Source of the DNA: Pelecanus crispus
Lineage: Eukaryota; Chordata; Aves; Pelecaniformes; Pelecanidae
Direction of reading: 5' to 3'
NCBI RefSeq assembly: GCF_030463565.1
Contig: NC_134649.1
Coordinates: forward strand, 37,411,044-37,475,043
Length of the DNA stretch: 64,000 nt
The notes below the pieces were generated by a model, which saw only the letters and a program-made list of their open reading frames with translations, ran no database searches and was not told where the DNA came from. This document shows positions 45,951 through 60,729 of this stretch, in pieces. The position numbers and the translations under genes were made by a program. Each line of letters starts with the position of its first letter. Within the stretch, counting starts at the first letter, position 1.

Positions 45951-48900
45951 GAGCTGGTTGTCGCCCCTTGCTGTTACTCAGCAGTTCTCATCTGTCTGAA
46001 TCATAAAACGTTGGTTTTCCTTTTTGTTTGGGTGGTGGATGTGCTGCAGGCTTGGCGACTGTTTCATGCACTCTGTAATATTACAGAATGAAGAAAAAGA
46101 GTGCTTCAGGAGGTGTTGCATAATTGGACGTGATGCTCACGAATGCCCTTTTGCTGTGTAAAACGGAAATAGTGGGTGATGTCTTGTTACGAGCTGGTTT
46201 AAGCATCACAGCTTTGGTAACTTGTCTTGGGGCCCTCAGGCTATTAAACAAAAACATGTTTGAGGCTTTGGAAATCGGCATAGTGCTTAAGAAAATAAAT
46301 GTTATAATTGTTGATAGAATAACAGCCTGCTGGTAGTTACACCCTGATATGTTCTTGGCCTTAATTCCATTGTGAAAAGTATGTGTGTTTAACACTGATA
46401 TCTTTCCTGATATATGCTGGAATTTAATTGTCCTCTACTAGCTTGCCTTTTTATTTTTTTTGACACTGTGCCATATGTGTCCCATATACTCAGGTGTTTT
46501 AGAGATGCATCCAGTGCCCATATGCTTCTTTAGGCTCATGAGCATCTAAGGGGGCAGTTCTCTGTCAAATATTGTAATTAGAATTTTGCTTTAATGTTTT
46601 GTTCTGGAACATTAAAGTTAATGTGAGTCTGTTTTAACTTTTCAGTCAGGTGGTGTGTTTTTGATCATTACTCATCATGTAACAGTGAAGTGAGAGTAGA
46701 GCAGTTCAAATTTGATGCTTGAGAATAACACGTAAGGGTTATTTTGGCTTTTAAATGTCTAAGAATTGGCATCTTTGCTCATAACTTTGCTTACAAAAGA
46801 CAAAAACTATTTGTAAAATTTGAAATTGTCTTTAAGTTGGAATTAATTTGCATATTTTCAGGACTTATGATAACATTAAGGAATGAAACTGGGTTTATAT
46901 ACACATGCATCCACACACAAATAATTGAAATGTGTATTTGAACAGTGGACTGATTTATTTGTTTACATTTGGCCTGTTGAGCATCTTCCAGCTTGTTGCT
47001 ATTTTTCTTGATTAGAGTATATTACAAAATGAGGAAGAACCCAATGATTTAACTGTCAGAATTCAGGAATATTTCTTCAAAAAAGAATAATCTTCAGTGC
47101 TCAGAAGTGTCTCCTGGTTAAGGGTTGCAGGAAGAATTACAGCCATTCATATGTACTTATTTGTAAAAATTTCAGACCTTAACCTTGGCCAGGTAGCTTT
47201 TCATAAATTTATGTTAATTCATTTGCTTGAAAAGCCATTTTCCTACATGTTCTGTCTTTGCTGTTTGTACCTTTCTGAAGTAATAATGTTATCTTGTCTG
47301 TGGTACTTTAGTCATTCAAGTAATGTAAGCTTTATGTTGCTGTTCCTTCTTGAGGGAAGGTAGATGGGAGCCATCATAACCATGCAGTATGGTAGCTTGG
47401 GAAGGATCTGGAAGACTGGATAGTGGTCAGTCATATGAATGCTGGTCTTTGTGCTCTCAAAAATTCTTTCCCTACCAGTTGCTTGCAAGGAGGACCTCAG
47501 ATTTGTCAAGCATGCAGTTTTGAAAAAACAGGATGAGAAAAGATGTTAAAGAAAGAAACTCATTGCTGCCTGTCAGTGGATGGGTGTCCAGCCAGGTCAC
47601 TGGTATGGTGGTACTTGAATTGTTCTCTGATCAGCTGGGGAGTGTGAGAGGATATTTTGGGGATTTTTTTTTTTTCTTCTAAGGGGTAGGGGAAGTGTGT
47701 AAACCTTGTCATAGCTAAGGGTGTGTCAGTCTGTCAGCTGTGGTGCTAGGGACACAAATGCCTGCCTCTTTGGTTTAGGAATAGGTAGAGGCAGGGAAGT
47801 GTATGCTGTCAGGTTGATGGTGAAAAACGTACTTCACTAGTGACAGAAATGCCACAAGGATATTGCATCTAAAGGGATATGTTAAATAGTCATTCTTAAA
47901 AATCTTTAATTCTTTACTGTCTGAATACTTTTTAGTGAATTGAATTAGATAAGGTCTGGAGGAATTCTGAAGTAACTGGTATTAGATGTCAGTTACTTTT
48001 GATGATTCTTGTCTGACAGTGTTTGGAAATCAGGAGACAGCTGAGGTGTTTCTCTGGGAGGTCAGGAGCACTGCTCCTGCAGCCGAGTCAGTGCCTGCCC
48101 GAGCTCCGGAGCAGGTCCAGATCCACAATAGGCGAAGCAAGTGTCTCCTCAGTAACGCTTCTGATGCTGTCCTGCCTGGGGAGCTTCACTTCGGGTGGGA
48201 AAGACTAGGGGCAAAGGCAGGGTTTTGAAGTGAAGCATGATTTGATGTGGTTTATAATGCTAAGCCGAGGTGTAGCTTCTTCCTTTTTTATGTAGTTCAT
48301 TGGTTTCCTTAATATTTCTGCACCAGTGCTTCAACACAGAACTTTTTAAATGGGTAGGAATGTATTCCAAAAGTTCAGATACTGCGTCAAAAGATTGAAA
48401 GGGCAGAAATTGAGTTGGGACTAAAAATTTTGACTTGAATGCGGTCTAGGGCGCTAGCTGTACCCAGAAGTGTGGGGGTAAGAGCTAAGCTGTGGAGTTT
48501 GAAGCTTTATTAGGCTGATATTTTATATCCATAATAATTCTTGTGTGTCTAGTGAGCATGGGCTAGAACCATTATCTGAAAGCTATCAGGTTTTTACACT
48601 GGTGTGTGGAAAAACTTGCTGCCTCTCATTCAGTTCATCCACTTATCAGTTGTTGAATTTGCTGATGCTTAGCTTGTCCCTGTTGGCAAGAAGCTGCGGT
48701 TGGTCTCCAGGCAACGCAAGTCCGGCTGAGCATCTCAGCCTTGCTTTAAGAGATGAAAATTTTCCATTGCGGGGAGAGGATTTTTCCTCTCTCGCTAATT
48801 CTTTTATCTGGCTTTGTCTTGCACAAGGTTATTGTATCTTTGAAACAATATAGGGATGGCTTTCAAATGTTAAGAGGCTACATTTTAGAATTTTAAGGTG

Positions 48901-51900
48901 TAACTGCAGATGTGCATTTCTATAGCTTTTGTTAGAAATAGCTCATTAGAATGTTATTTTTGGGCCTTTCATAGTAACTACTTTGTTTCAAAATAATCCT
49001 ATCTTCCCCCCCTTTTGCAAAAAGCTGTATGACACAATATCATGTGCTGTAAGTAGCTCGAAATTTCTCCTTCTGCAAAGTCTGAAATACTGCAGACATA
49101 ATGGAAGCAAAATTGTTCAAGTGAAGGTCTAATGTTCATTGGTTATGTTTAATTGGGTGTTCAGGAGCTTGAAATAATCACTGAAAGCTTTTGCAACTTC
49201 TTGACTTGTGTAGCACTAAGTCTTTGGAGTCCTGACTGTCTCAGAAAGACAGGCTGTGTTAGAAGGTAATGATAATCTTCATAATAGGTACAGAAAGTAC
49301 TCTTTCACTCTACTGGTTATCAGATATTTAACCTGCAGTCTTTGATGACGCTGTGTCTGGGTTGCTGGTGCATATGGAAGATTGTCTATTGGAGATAGTG
49401 GGAACCAGTTAGTGCCCAGTTTTGCATTGTTTTACTAGAAAAAGAAAGGCTTGCTCATGAAATGGTTTTGGCCACTGAGAGTCTTGCTTTATGAAGACAA
49501 ACTCTGTGTGTGTTTGCCATGATGAATGGTTGGGCAAGAGACTACACAGGAGATGGCTGGTTTGGAGCAGTGTAAGTGCTCATCAGCCAGTTAATAGCCC
49601 AAACAGAACAGGTAAGTACTGAATTCAAGTAGCCTTTCAGCTGTACTCCTCTCTTCATTCTTGTCTTCTGTCCTGCTGTGTTGACATCCAAAAAGTTGGA
49701 AGGAAGTGGAAAAAAAAAAATTTGGATCACTTGCTGATACTGTTTAATGATGCCTCAGGTTGTTGAGACTTACAGTGAACAAGCTCAAGGACAGAAGATA
49801 CAATTATTTAGGCTATTTTTCCTCAGAAAATCACACTTAGAAGTAAGAGTTTGGGGGGTTTATGCCAGAACTTGTATTAGAATAAGTGCAACAAAAATTA
49901 TTTTCTCGAAGCACAGAGGGCTTTGAGCCTACCCAAATAGCTGTGCAGTGTTGTGATGCAGAAAATTTTCTACAGTGCCTGAAACCTTATCAGGAATTAT
50001 GGGTGGTGCCTAATTTTATGCTTATTGAAGATGACATCTTCCTTTTAACATTTGCTCTTTTCCTTTTTCATATCTCTTCCCAGAACATCATTTTGGATAT
50101 ATGGGGAGAATGTGATGGCAATTGATTTTTTTTTTTTTTTACAGTGACATCAATTAGATGAATGTAGTTCCTTGTTACAAAGGTGAGGAGTGAAACTGCT
50201 GACATGATAGGCATCATCTTGATGTGTCTGAGGTGTTAGCTCTTTTAGAAGATTGATTCAGTTTAACTGAAGATAGGAGGTTAAATTGATGGGTGGATGT
50301 GCTCATCCTGAAATAACCAGCATTGTAGCTGGGAATCTGTTCAAGCTAACTTAGGAAAAAATTTGGATCTGGCTTAATATAACCGGTCAGTTTTCTGAAG
50401 AGACATCTGTGAATATTAAAGTTGAGGGTATAGTTCTAGATGGGGAGGGAACAAAATGTTTTTGGAGAATCATTTCAGAATTCCTGGAAACAAGTAGTCT
50501 CTCAAGGATGAGGGGTAAATGAAGTAAATGCTCATGGAGCTGCAGTGAGTTGTGTGGCAAGAGGACTGTCTTTCAGTTCTCTTGAAACAAAACCTTTCAC
50601 ATATTTAGATGTTGAATGATGATTTATTGTTTTAAAGTGCAAATAATGATTTAACATCACTATGCACAGTTTGCTTCCAAAAAATAAAACAGTCTTTTGT
50701 AAGCTTGAGTTCTCCTTGAAAATTTTTTTTCCTGACAGTATGCTATTTTTTAGAAATACAGAATTGAACATGAGCACAGTGTGGATGGCAGTGCTATATT
50801 GAAGGTTTTTGAAGAGAAAATGGGGTTTCAGCAATCATCCTGTCTGAGTCTTCCCTTTTTGGTTCGTGGTTGTTTCTCTTTGAAGACAGTAGTGCAAACC
50901 ACACTTGCTTGTGCTGCAGAGTCACTGGCTGCTATAAAAATTGCCTGTAAAGCAACAGATGTGTTTAAGGGAGTAAGACTTATAGTTGTGTCCCATTACC
51001 TGAGCTAATAAAACTTGTGCTTTTGTGTCATTAAATGTAGTTCAGCCTGTGGGGGGGTGAGCGCGATACAGCCAAGCTCCTGCGAAAGCTTCCTTTATAG
51101 ATTACTGAATTTGATAAGATTTTAAGTGGTTTTGTACTGCTGTTTGAATATGTAAACTGTATGAGATTGAAATGGATTAATATTTTGACAGTGATTATTA
51201 TGGTGAGCCTATAATTGGCCGCAGATGGTGTACTATGTGATCACTAAAAGATAAAACATGAAATATGTAAATAATTTTTTTTTAAAAAGCATTTTTTAAG
51301 TGCTGTTCAGGTGTGCTTGTACAAAAGATCCTTGTCCCTTTTACTAGGGAGAAACTGTGCTTGAAATGAGTTACATTTACCAGGGGAAAGATTCATGACT
51401 TTCCCCTTGGTTTTGTTGTGCCACATCAATCTTGTAAGATTCCTCTTTTGTCCTTACTTGCTCACATCCAATCTGCTACAGCTTAGCAGAAGCACAGTGA
51501 AATTATTCTTTTGTATTTTTGGGGTTTGAACTTTGGTAATTGCTCAGTCATCTTGGAAGAAGCTATACATTCAAGGTCTTAGGACCCAGTTATTTTCATA
51601 ATTCTTTTTAGAGAGAGAGCATGTAGAGGTCACTGAATCCTATAAACTCTTCCTTTCAAGGTGCAAGTCTGGGTTGTGTTATCTGATTTAAGATATGTTT
51701 TCAGTAGTTTGAAATGTTTTGAAACATAAATACAATTTTAAAAGGTATGTTAAATTCATCTTATGAACTTGAGCTGCTCTGGAGCAAAACTCCCATCTGT
51801 CATGATCATCAGAAGTAAAGTCTTGGAATCTACACTTGAAGAATTGTAGTTAAAAATCTGGATGGGCATTTCAAGTCTGATGACTGTCTCCTGTGCTACT

Positions 51901-54900
51901 TTTTGACCAGTTCATACAAAAAGGAACTAAGCTTCATATGAAATATGTTGATGGTACAGATGAATATACACATAAATGGGATGCATGAAATATGTAACTG
52001 CGTTTTGGGTGCCATTCTTCCTGCAATAGTTTATTTATAGATGATCTTTGCTTTGTGCTTCTATGGAAATGTCTGCTCAAGGAGTTAGATTGGATTGTAG
52101 GATTTGGTCATCTAAGCTTAAATTTAACAATCTTGTCCTGTGGGCCACTAGCGCTTATGGTTTAAGAAGTATTAGGGCTTGGGATTTGTGAAGGGAATAC
52201 AGACATAGAGAAACTTTGTGTAGTTAAGTGAATGTGACTTTTGAACAGGACTTGACAGTTATCCTCTTGAGCAACTTCTCATATATGGCAAATTGGTCAC
52301 AACTCAAAGGCCAGTCATAAAGGTACCATGTTCTTTTGAGTGGCTAGAAATACAGTTCCCAGACTGCTAAATTCATGGTAACGAGAAAGGCATAGCCTTG
52401 GATTTATTTTAATCTTAATGCTGAAATTTCTGGCATTTTTGGTATTTTGAATGACACTTTCATGTGTGTAATCCACACAATTTAGCTCTTGCTGTCATAT
52501 TTTCAGAAGATTAAAGGCTGAATGCTATTTTGGTTTCTCCACGACAAAGGGCAGTATTGTCTTCTTATAGCAACTGGTGTTTTTAGCCACTGGTGCCAGA
52601 ATACTGTTCTAAGATGGATCAGTTTCTAAATAGGAAGTTTAAGTAGCTTAGTTTTGGTGGTTCAGGTTTCTTAGTTTCCATGGCATTTTTACTTGGAAAA
52701 GAGGCTAGTTCTTAAATTACACAATCCCTGGAAAAACTGCATGGGTCAGAATTGCATGCTCTTTTTCTGGCTGAATATGCTTAGTAACCTGTAACTTGGC
52801 TTTATTTTAATTCTAGGGAGATAAAATAACATTACTTGAGAGGTAAAGCTCTGGCATTTCTCCAGAGCTTTGTGTGTAGTTAAGTTTATAGATTACAAAT
52901 GGTGTAGGGAAACCTGAAAGCTGTTGCTTTTTGGGATGCTGAAATATTAGTTCTACTGAGCACATAACCTCCTCATTGAGGTTTAAGAAATTGCAGCTGA
53001 GGGGTTTCTGTGCATGCTTCTTTTAAGAAAAAGCTAGAAGCTCTTGGAGACCACCTTGGTTACTGCCTTGCTTTCCAAGACAAAAGGATTGGGAAACAGG
53101 ATTTCTCCTAGTAATGTAGAGCTGGTTTAAGGAAGATGGGGATATTGATTGTGCATGAAGAACAATAATGGAACATTATACAACTTCAGATTTTTTGTTT
53201 ATTGTTTCTCCCTTAATATGTTATGCTTAGATATATCAGTGTTCCATAATTCTTAGTTTCATCCATTTAAGTTGTATCCAGAAGTCTTTCTGGTATTTGC
53301 TACAAGAGGTGGCTCTGCAGCTATGGTGTTAAATTTACAGGTGTAAATGCATGTCTTGTGTGGTAGTGTTTATTTCTCATAGTAGCTACTGCTGTGTTTG
53401 GGTTATATTTAAAGGAAGACAAAACTAGAAGTTCATGTTTAGAGAATAAAGGGAGATAGCATAAAAATGTTGCTACTTTAAAAAAATGTTTTGTGCTGAA
53501 AAAGTACACATTTCTATACATTTGTCAGCATCTGAGTGCTTTGTCTTTCTATATTATAGACAAAATTTCTACTGGATAGACCTGATTCCCTCTTTACGAA
53601 AAGTGATGTGTTCAAAGGGTGTTGGCTTATGCTCTTGCGAAGTTCATAGCAGAACAAGATCTTGAATGTAGCGCTTTGGCTACAATGGCAAAGGGCTCCC
53701 ATGTTGGACTGCCCTCCCTCTGTTTTCAGTGGAGGGGAAAAGATCTAGAGGAGTAGTACCTTCAGGTGTGACAACATGACCTGAGGTCCTCAGAAGAGCC
53801 TAGGGTGTTTCAGGATGTTTTTCTGCACCATAGTTTTAAACTCCCCAGAGGGTTTTTTGAATTACTTAGTGGTTTTGAAGAGATGTTAAACCGTTATATG
53901 TTTACAAAAATGTTGGAATGTTTTTAAAAAAACTAAACACTATTTCAGCTGTGTTTGGCTTGTCATGTGCCAGTGCTAGATGAGCTCTAGCACAGAGTAT
54001 ATAGATTTTTCTTAAAATCTAATGCCAGTTGGTGTTAAATTTATTGTTAAATTCCTCCAATAATACAGCAGGAGACATGTATACAACTTGATAGAGGGAG
54101 TTCCTGTAATTGCTGTGGAGAAGGGCAAGGCCTGCTGCTTTAATTTATTGAACTGATGAACAGATACTTTTCCACCTGCTAATAAGCATGCATTCTTTCT
54201 TGGTGGGAATCCTTTGTTTGCAGTCTAATGTTAAAAATAGGATTAGCTTTCTACCCTGATGGGCCAAGACTGCTAGCTCTGTCATGTTCCCAAAGGGTTT
54301 TGCTAACATGTTTTGTAGAAACTTTGTGTATGAGTTAATGTATAGTTCTGGGTTCCTAGATTCAGTCTGTTTTGTGTGATTAAGTAAATTAATTTGAGAT
54401 TTTTTTTCTTATCTGGAGAAGTTTTTTCATTTTTTTGGAACTACAACAACATGTTACTGCAGTTACCAGCCATTTAATAAAGACAGATTAAAAAAACCAT
54501 ATTACTTTATATCATCACTTTTAACAAGCAGGTGGTTTCTTTTATTGGTCTAGCCCAAGCACCCTACATTCAACAAGAAGAATTTGCTCTTTTTTGGCTT
54601 GTTGTATCTATAGGTGGTTATGATAGACTCATCACTACAGTGCCTGACTCCCATCACCCTCATCACTTACCAGTGAAGGCTATAGTAAAAGTATTTCTGC
54701 TTGGAAAGGGATGCACGTGTCGTCTCAATATGTAGGTGTGGAGGAGTTGGTATTTTACTCTTGGATTTGTAAGTGTTCCTGCTGAGTCTTTTTACAATAC
54801 CTCATGCTTACTCATCTCTGAGTACAAGTCATGTGGAGGTAACTTAATGATTGTTACATTGATTGATTTGCTGCAGAAGAGCTTAATTAACCTTGACTTG

Positions 54901-57900
54901 CGTAGAAACTTAGAGCTCAGCATCTTTTTTTTTTTTTTTTTTTTTACCATCACAACCACTTGGTTTAAAGTTATTCTTAATGAAAAAGAAGGGTGTTTTT
55001 CCACTCTGGTCTTTCTTTTAAAATAAGCTCAATGGAGAAGTCTTCTGAAATACCTTATGGGTCTGGGTATTTCCAGACACTAGCCAAATTTGTTAGCGGA
55101 TGTTGCAGAGACCTAGAGCATGGTGCTGCCTTGTGTTGTATGTCGTTCTTGCATATGGTCACTTGTGAGATGTCCCATTCTCCTCCCCCCTTGATGCTGT
55201 GGCACTGCCCCTCTTCCCCCCCATGATGTTGAAAGCTATTAAGTCTGCTGTATTAAATTTGCATTACTTGTAGTTTAGGGGACATTTTTTTGTCAATGCA
55301 CTCTTGTACTGAAGATAAACTTTTTCCTTAAAATTAGTTACCAGAATAAGTGCTTGTTTCCTGTAATCATGCAGATTTTAAGGCTGTTCTTAAGGCTTTT
55401 ACCAAAACCGTAGGATTCATGTGAGCACATTATTATGCAAGCTCTGCATTTTTACCTGATGAGATAAAAAGCTAGAAACTATAGCTTTTATTGCTTAAAC
55501 TTGGTTATATGTTACTATTGAAGGATACAAAAGGCATCAAAAGCATCATAGCGTGGGACTTGCATGATACTTAGAGGTATAATGCATCCTTGAAGATAAG
55601 AACTTATTAAAACAGTTGTGATAAATGAACACAGAGATCTTTTTTTCTGTTAAGAATGAAAAACATCTATTGTACAGGGTTTGCTTCCTAATCTATATGC
55701 AGTTCATCTTTCAAATGTAATTTTGTATTTCTGATATGTTTTAAGGCTGCAGACTGGACACTAGAGAATTTGAGTATCTCCATTCTAGTCTTAAGAACTT
55801 CTGGAGCAGAACACACCAGAGTAACCTCAATTCATGAGCCAAGCAGCAACTAAATTGAATGTTAGAAGCAATCCCTCACAAATGTTAGACTGGGCAAATT
55901 TGCTAATAAAATAGTGTTATATGTAGAGGAATGGCATTGATTTTCATCAAAATTAACCACAAGTTGTGCAAGAACTTTGAGCCTGAGCATGTTTAACATA
56001 TCTAATGTTTTTAATATTCTGATGTTGCATCCTCTGCTCTGTATTTTGTGTTCTTTGATTCAAGGAATGTACCTTGCTGTTTGCAAAGTAACAGAATACT
56101 AGTAACAGAATGTGTAGTTTGGTCACATAAGGACTTGTAAAATTCCTGTCACTATTACAGCTTGATAGGTGTATTGTAGGTTCTTAAAGTGTGTTTATTC
56201 TGCTTCAGTCATGAAGGGTCATTCTCTTTGAGCATTGTAATGATTTACCAACTTAGACCTGAGGTACCTTTTCAATTTTGTGCACAAAACAGGTGGTGGC
56301 CTCTTGCAAACATACCAGATGCTTTCCACATTGATATTTGCATGTTCTTATGTCCTTTCTCAGCTGGTATTCCTTTCTTCCTGAGCCATCTTTGGGTTGA
56401 AGGAGCTTTCTCTTTGGCTTCTTTAATGGGTCACTGACACTCTTTTTTTTTTTTTTTCTCCTGTTGTCTGGCTGTGCCATTCCTCTGTTTCCTTGGAATG
56501 TCGGGAAGGGGCTTAGCTTTGGTTCAGTGGGGTTATAGCATCCTGCAGCAGCTCTGCTCTGGAGGTAGCTACCCTGTCAGCTTCCTCTTTGCACTGCCCA
56601 GTGAAGTGAGAAAAGGACAGGCAGAAAACTTTGCTGCCTTGCTATTTCTGTCACTGTAATGCTGATTTATGGCTATTTGGAGCTGCAGATATTGACCACC
56701 CAAAGTAAAAAGTCTGCACTTGAGAGAACCTGGTTTTAACAGATTGCTTAGGTGGGCAGCTCTGCATCAGTAATTCAGCTATTGGAATGTTTTGGGAAGA
56801 GGTGTTTTTGAGATTGTTATGAAGGAAGGAGCTGCTGCTTAATTGAGAGCGGTGCTCTCCAGAGGATGTGTTAATGCAGTTGTGTACGGGACTAAGTCAA
56901 GAATCTGTAATGACATTAAATACCTTCCAAAGAATGCCATCACCTGAGATTAATATTAAAGTCTGAAAACATGAGTTCATTGCAGTATTCTTTCGATGGT
57001 CATTGTCACATGTGAATGAGAATAAGAAGTCTGTACATGTCACTTCTGTCTTACAGATTTGGGTTTTAAACGTCTTTTGCTGCATACTGTAAGAATGACA
57101 TGGCTCAAGCTGTTATTATGTCTACACGAGTTTTTATTTGCTTCCTTCAAGTTACGTCAGATTTTTCTTTTAAAATGCTTGACATGTCAAGGAATAGTAC
57201 ATCTGCCTTTTTCTGCTGATGTGTCCTTTGAACAAAAGAACTTAACCAAAGGCGCTTAAAAGCACGTAGGAGGGAAAGGGCAGGGTACACTGAGCCTGCG
57301 TTTGCTGTCTGGAAGACTGCCTGAAAACAGCTGTTCTGTGCTCTTTCTCTTGCCCAAAGTGCATTGAAAACAAACTGGGTGTAGAATCGGAGGAAAGGCA
57401 GTGAAGAACTGTATTGTGGTTATGCTGGTTGACATCAATGCCACTTCAAGTATTGGTCTTAGGTTAAAGTTTTTATTTCTAAGGAAGTGGAACCAATTTG
57501 ACACACTTGTGAGGTTTTTTATGGTATTTATAAATGAAGCACTGCAAAGCATTTCTGATGGGCATTACAATTGTGCTCTAGGTCCTGTTGTTAATCTGAG
57601 TGGCAAGATTCCCAATATTGAGTAGAGCCAAAATGACAAATAAATCCTGATTGTTTGTAGTGGTAATGTGAAAGCATGCAGCAGGAAAAACCTTAGGATC
57701 TTACCCAAAATTTTTTTGCAAGTGAGAACTTCATTGGATGAAAACAAACTGAATTTATTAGGTAAACAGTGCTTCTTATCATGAAAGCTAAAATACATTA
57801 ATTGTTCAAAGTGCAAACTGAAACCTCTGGATTCATTAAAATATAAATTATAGACAAGATTGTGCAGGCTTGCTGCTGCCTTCTTGAGCACTGCTTGGTT

Positions 57901-60700
57901 AAAGGCTTTATGGCAAGGAACTCCTTGCTGACGCTGTTCAGCAGTCCTCTTGCACGCAGCTTTATACTGCGTAGCTGTATTCATACAGCTTTTCCAGCAG
58001 GGGCACACACTACGGCAGTCTCACAGTAGAAACAGAACATGTGGGAGTTGCACTGTGGTTTTGGAAGACAGAAACAGAAGGAGAGCTTACTAATACAGGC
58101 ACAATAAACTCATCTTTATTTGTTTGAGTTTCCCCCTTTATCTCTGGTAGATGCACATTTGCCTTGTGGTCATGTGGACTGGGTATGTTGTTTGACTATG
58201 TATAGATGTTTCTAACATTTCTCTCTTAAAAAAAAGCCCAAAACAAACCAACCACACAACCAAAATAAAACCTGCCTAAATATTTCGTAACTGATACTTT
58301 TATAGTATCAGGGCTATAAAAAAGTTGCTTTGTTACCCCTCAAACGGGAAGTTACACTGTGTGATGTGCTGCCAGATCTTACTTTTTCAGGAAACGGTAG
58401 AGCAGCATGAGTAGTCCTGTCCAATTCTCACGTGGCAATGGGATTGCCAAGCACAACGTGGTGCACCATGTGCAAGTATTGTCTGGACCACTTGGGTATC
58501 TGTGAAAGCAAACAAGTTTGAGCTGCTACTAATGAGCTCCCTGAACATGTGTTGGGTAAACAAGGTGGCGTGCATTGTCTGTATTGGAGGTGCTTTTTGC
58601 TAGAGAGTCATTTCTATAGCATAAACATCTACAAGGCTTAACTGCTGATGCAACTCTGATGCAGTACTACTAGGACTAACTACGTGTTTGAGGTTCAGGG
58701 ATGTTGCAAGGTACTTTCTCAGTTTGAATCGCTGCAGCTGCCATCAATGTCTGTACATCAGGGGTAATTAGGAAGGCGGCCACAGAATGGTAATGCTGTC
58801 TTGGAAAGAGTGGCTCTTGTAATGCTGATGTACTGTGATACTATTAAAAGTGGCTCTGCCGGTGTAAAGCACTGCCACCACAGGATCTTGTACCTTTGTA
58901 GCTGTGCCTCCCGGTGAAAGCTGGCACTCTTCTGGCTTTCCCTGGGAAATTCCAGAAGACTGGAGGCATTGTTGGCTCTAGGAAATCCCGATGAAAACTC
59001 TTGAGACTTGTATAATGCACCAATGATTTTACAAACGCAAACTGATGCTTAAAATTTCTCTAATAGAAAATGGAAGCAACTCTCAGTCAGAGCTGTGCTC
59101 GGGAACTGATGCGGCTTGCTAAGCGTGCGTTTGGTGAAAGCCTGAAGTTTGCTACACACTGCTGGTAAGCCAACTTGCAGTCGCGTCTAAGGTGAGGAGC
59201 AGCGTGGCCCTGCGTGGAGCGGGTGGTACTGTGGGGAGACATGGAGCAAATCTGTGACTCCAGAGCACTCACAGTGCCACCTTCCGACTGCGGCAGCTGC
59301 GGAGATGGGTTGCACTGCCTGGTACTGAGGGCAGGCCAGGGCACATGGCTTTCCATGCTGGCTGGGCACCGCTTGGTTGTAGTTAAATAGTTGTTTGGAA
59401 ATGGCTTGTGTCCAGGGTGGAACTGAGAGGTTTTTAATCTGTGTGTGTCTGAGTTGTCAAGTTGTTGATGTTGAGGTAAGAAACTTCTCTGGGGATGCAG
59501 TAGCTGCATTATAAAAAAATAGTGGGAAATAGAAAGTAATAGAGATGGAAAGGTTACTGATTTTGCTCTAATCTTAAAATATAAATAGAGTATCAGAAGA
59601 GAGTATTGTTTCTGGGAAATACTACTCCAGTTTAAATTTTACATACTCTTGCAGAGGTATGCACGAAGAATCTCGTTTTCTGTAGTAAATAACTAGCTAA
59701 AAAAAAAACCTGGTAACTTTCTGTCAAATAAGGCTCTTGAAAGAAGGGGGGCGGCGGGGGGGAGTTAACCAGTGTGTAGTGAGTAAAAACTGTATTGACC
59801 TGTTATCCTGAGGTGCAGGTAAATATTCCAGGAGCTGGAGTTCAGCTGATCGATCTGTTGTTTATCAGTTTAGTTGTTTAATTCAATTAATGCCCTTAGG
59901 TACAGGGCATGCTGTAGGCGTCTGTAGTTGTTAGGGCTGCTGCTTTAAGCCCGCAGGTCTCTGCTTTTCCAGTTAATGTAAAGCTGTTAAATATATAAGG
60001 AGGACAAATAAAAATAGACCTGTGACCTAGAACACTTTGTAGTCTCTTTGAATTAAGTGCATTATTGTTCGTGTAATGATCTTCAGACAAAATAAGTACG
60101 AGGTTGTTTTTAGCTGCAAAAAGTTAATCATTAAAGCTCAGGTCTAAAATTAGAGCAACTGGACTTAAAAATTTACTGGAAGGTAGAGACCAAGACAGTC
60201 ATGGTTTTTTTTTTAGCTTTGCTCCTTTAATTGCATATTGAAGTGCAAGTTGCATGAAACTGGAGGCTGGCCAGAACTGAGCAGTGCATAGTCACAGGGC
60301 TACAGATGCAGATGGCACAAAACACTCTGCCTTCTGCTGTATTTACACAAAAATAAGTTCTTGGAAAATGGCTTACTAGCATTATGTTTTTCATCTGAAA
60401 AGTTAGCGTCTATGTAATATTTTAAATATCTGACCTGTTGTGAATAAAACGGTGAAATAAGTGTCCAGCCTGGACCTCGGCAGGTTTCTGTGATTGCTGT
60501 CATTGTCTGAAGGGAGGAATTGTAAACCTTCTGAATTTCTCTGGCTGGCCTGGGATGCGCGCTGTTAGCCGGCAGCGCGGGGAGGGAGGGATCGTTGGGA
60601 ACGCTGATGCGTCCGTTTCTGTGAACGGACGCTGGAGGACGTCAGGCGTAACTTGAAGTAGGACTCGCCAAGACTTAGCATCAGTATTTTTTTAATTAAA
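45344..60700 (+). other. Long AT-rich region, probably IP6K2 first intron (upstream promoter form)
   Basis: After the CpG island the sequence becomes visibly AT-rich and stays so for about 14.5 kb. I see no coding exon, tRNA, recognisable microRNA precursor or young retroelement on either strand. Only T-runs (for example 54925-54945) and a few small hairpins occur, such as the 10-bp stem 52845-52854/52862-52871. The change of composition at the island fits a long intron better than intergenic DNA like that upstream. Confidence 0.45.
54925..54945. repeat. Poly(T) run of 21
   Basis: A mononucleotide run with no attached retroelement. A similar T-run lies at about 56440-56457. Confidence 0.9.
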
Positions 60701-60729
60701 AAAAAAAAAGGCAGGAGTTTTACCCGCAG

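Noticed and set aside
52845-52871. 10-bp hairpin as a microRNA precursor
   Set aside because: The stem is far too short for a pre-miRNA and pairing does not extend beyond two wobble pairs.
58291-58311. 8-bp hairpin as a transcription terminator
   Set aside because: Rho-independent terminators do not apply to this nuclear genome, and an 8-bp AT-rich stem is common by chance.
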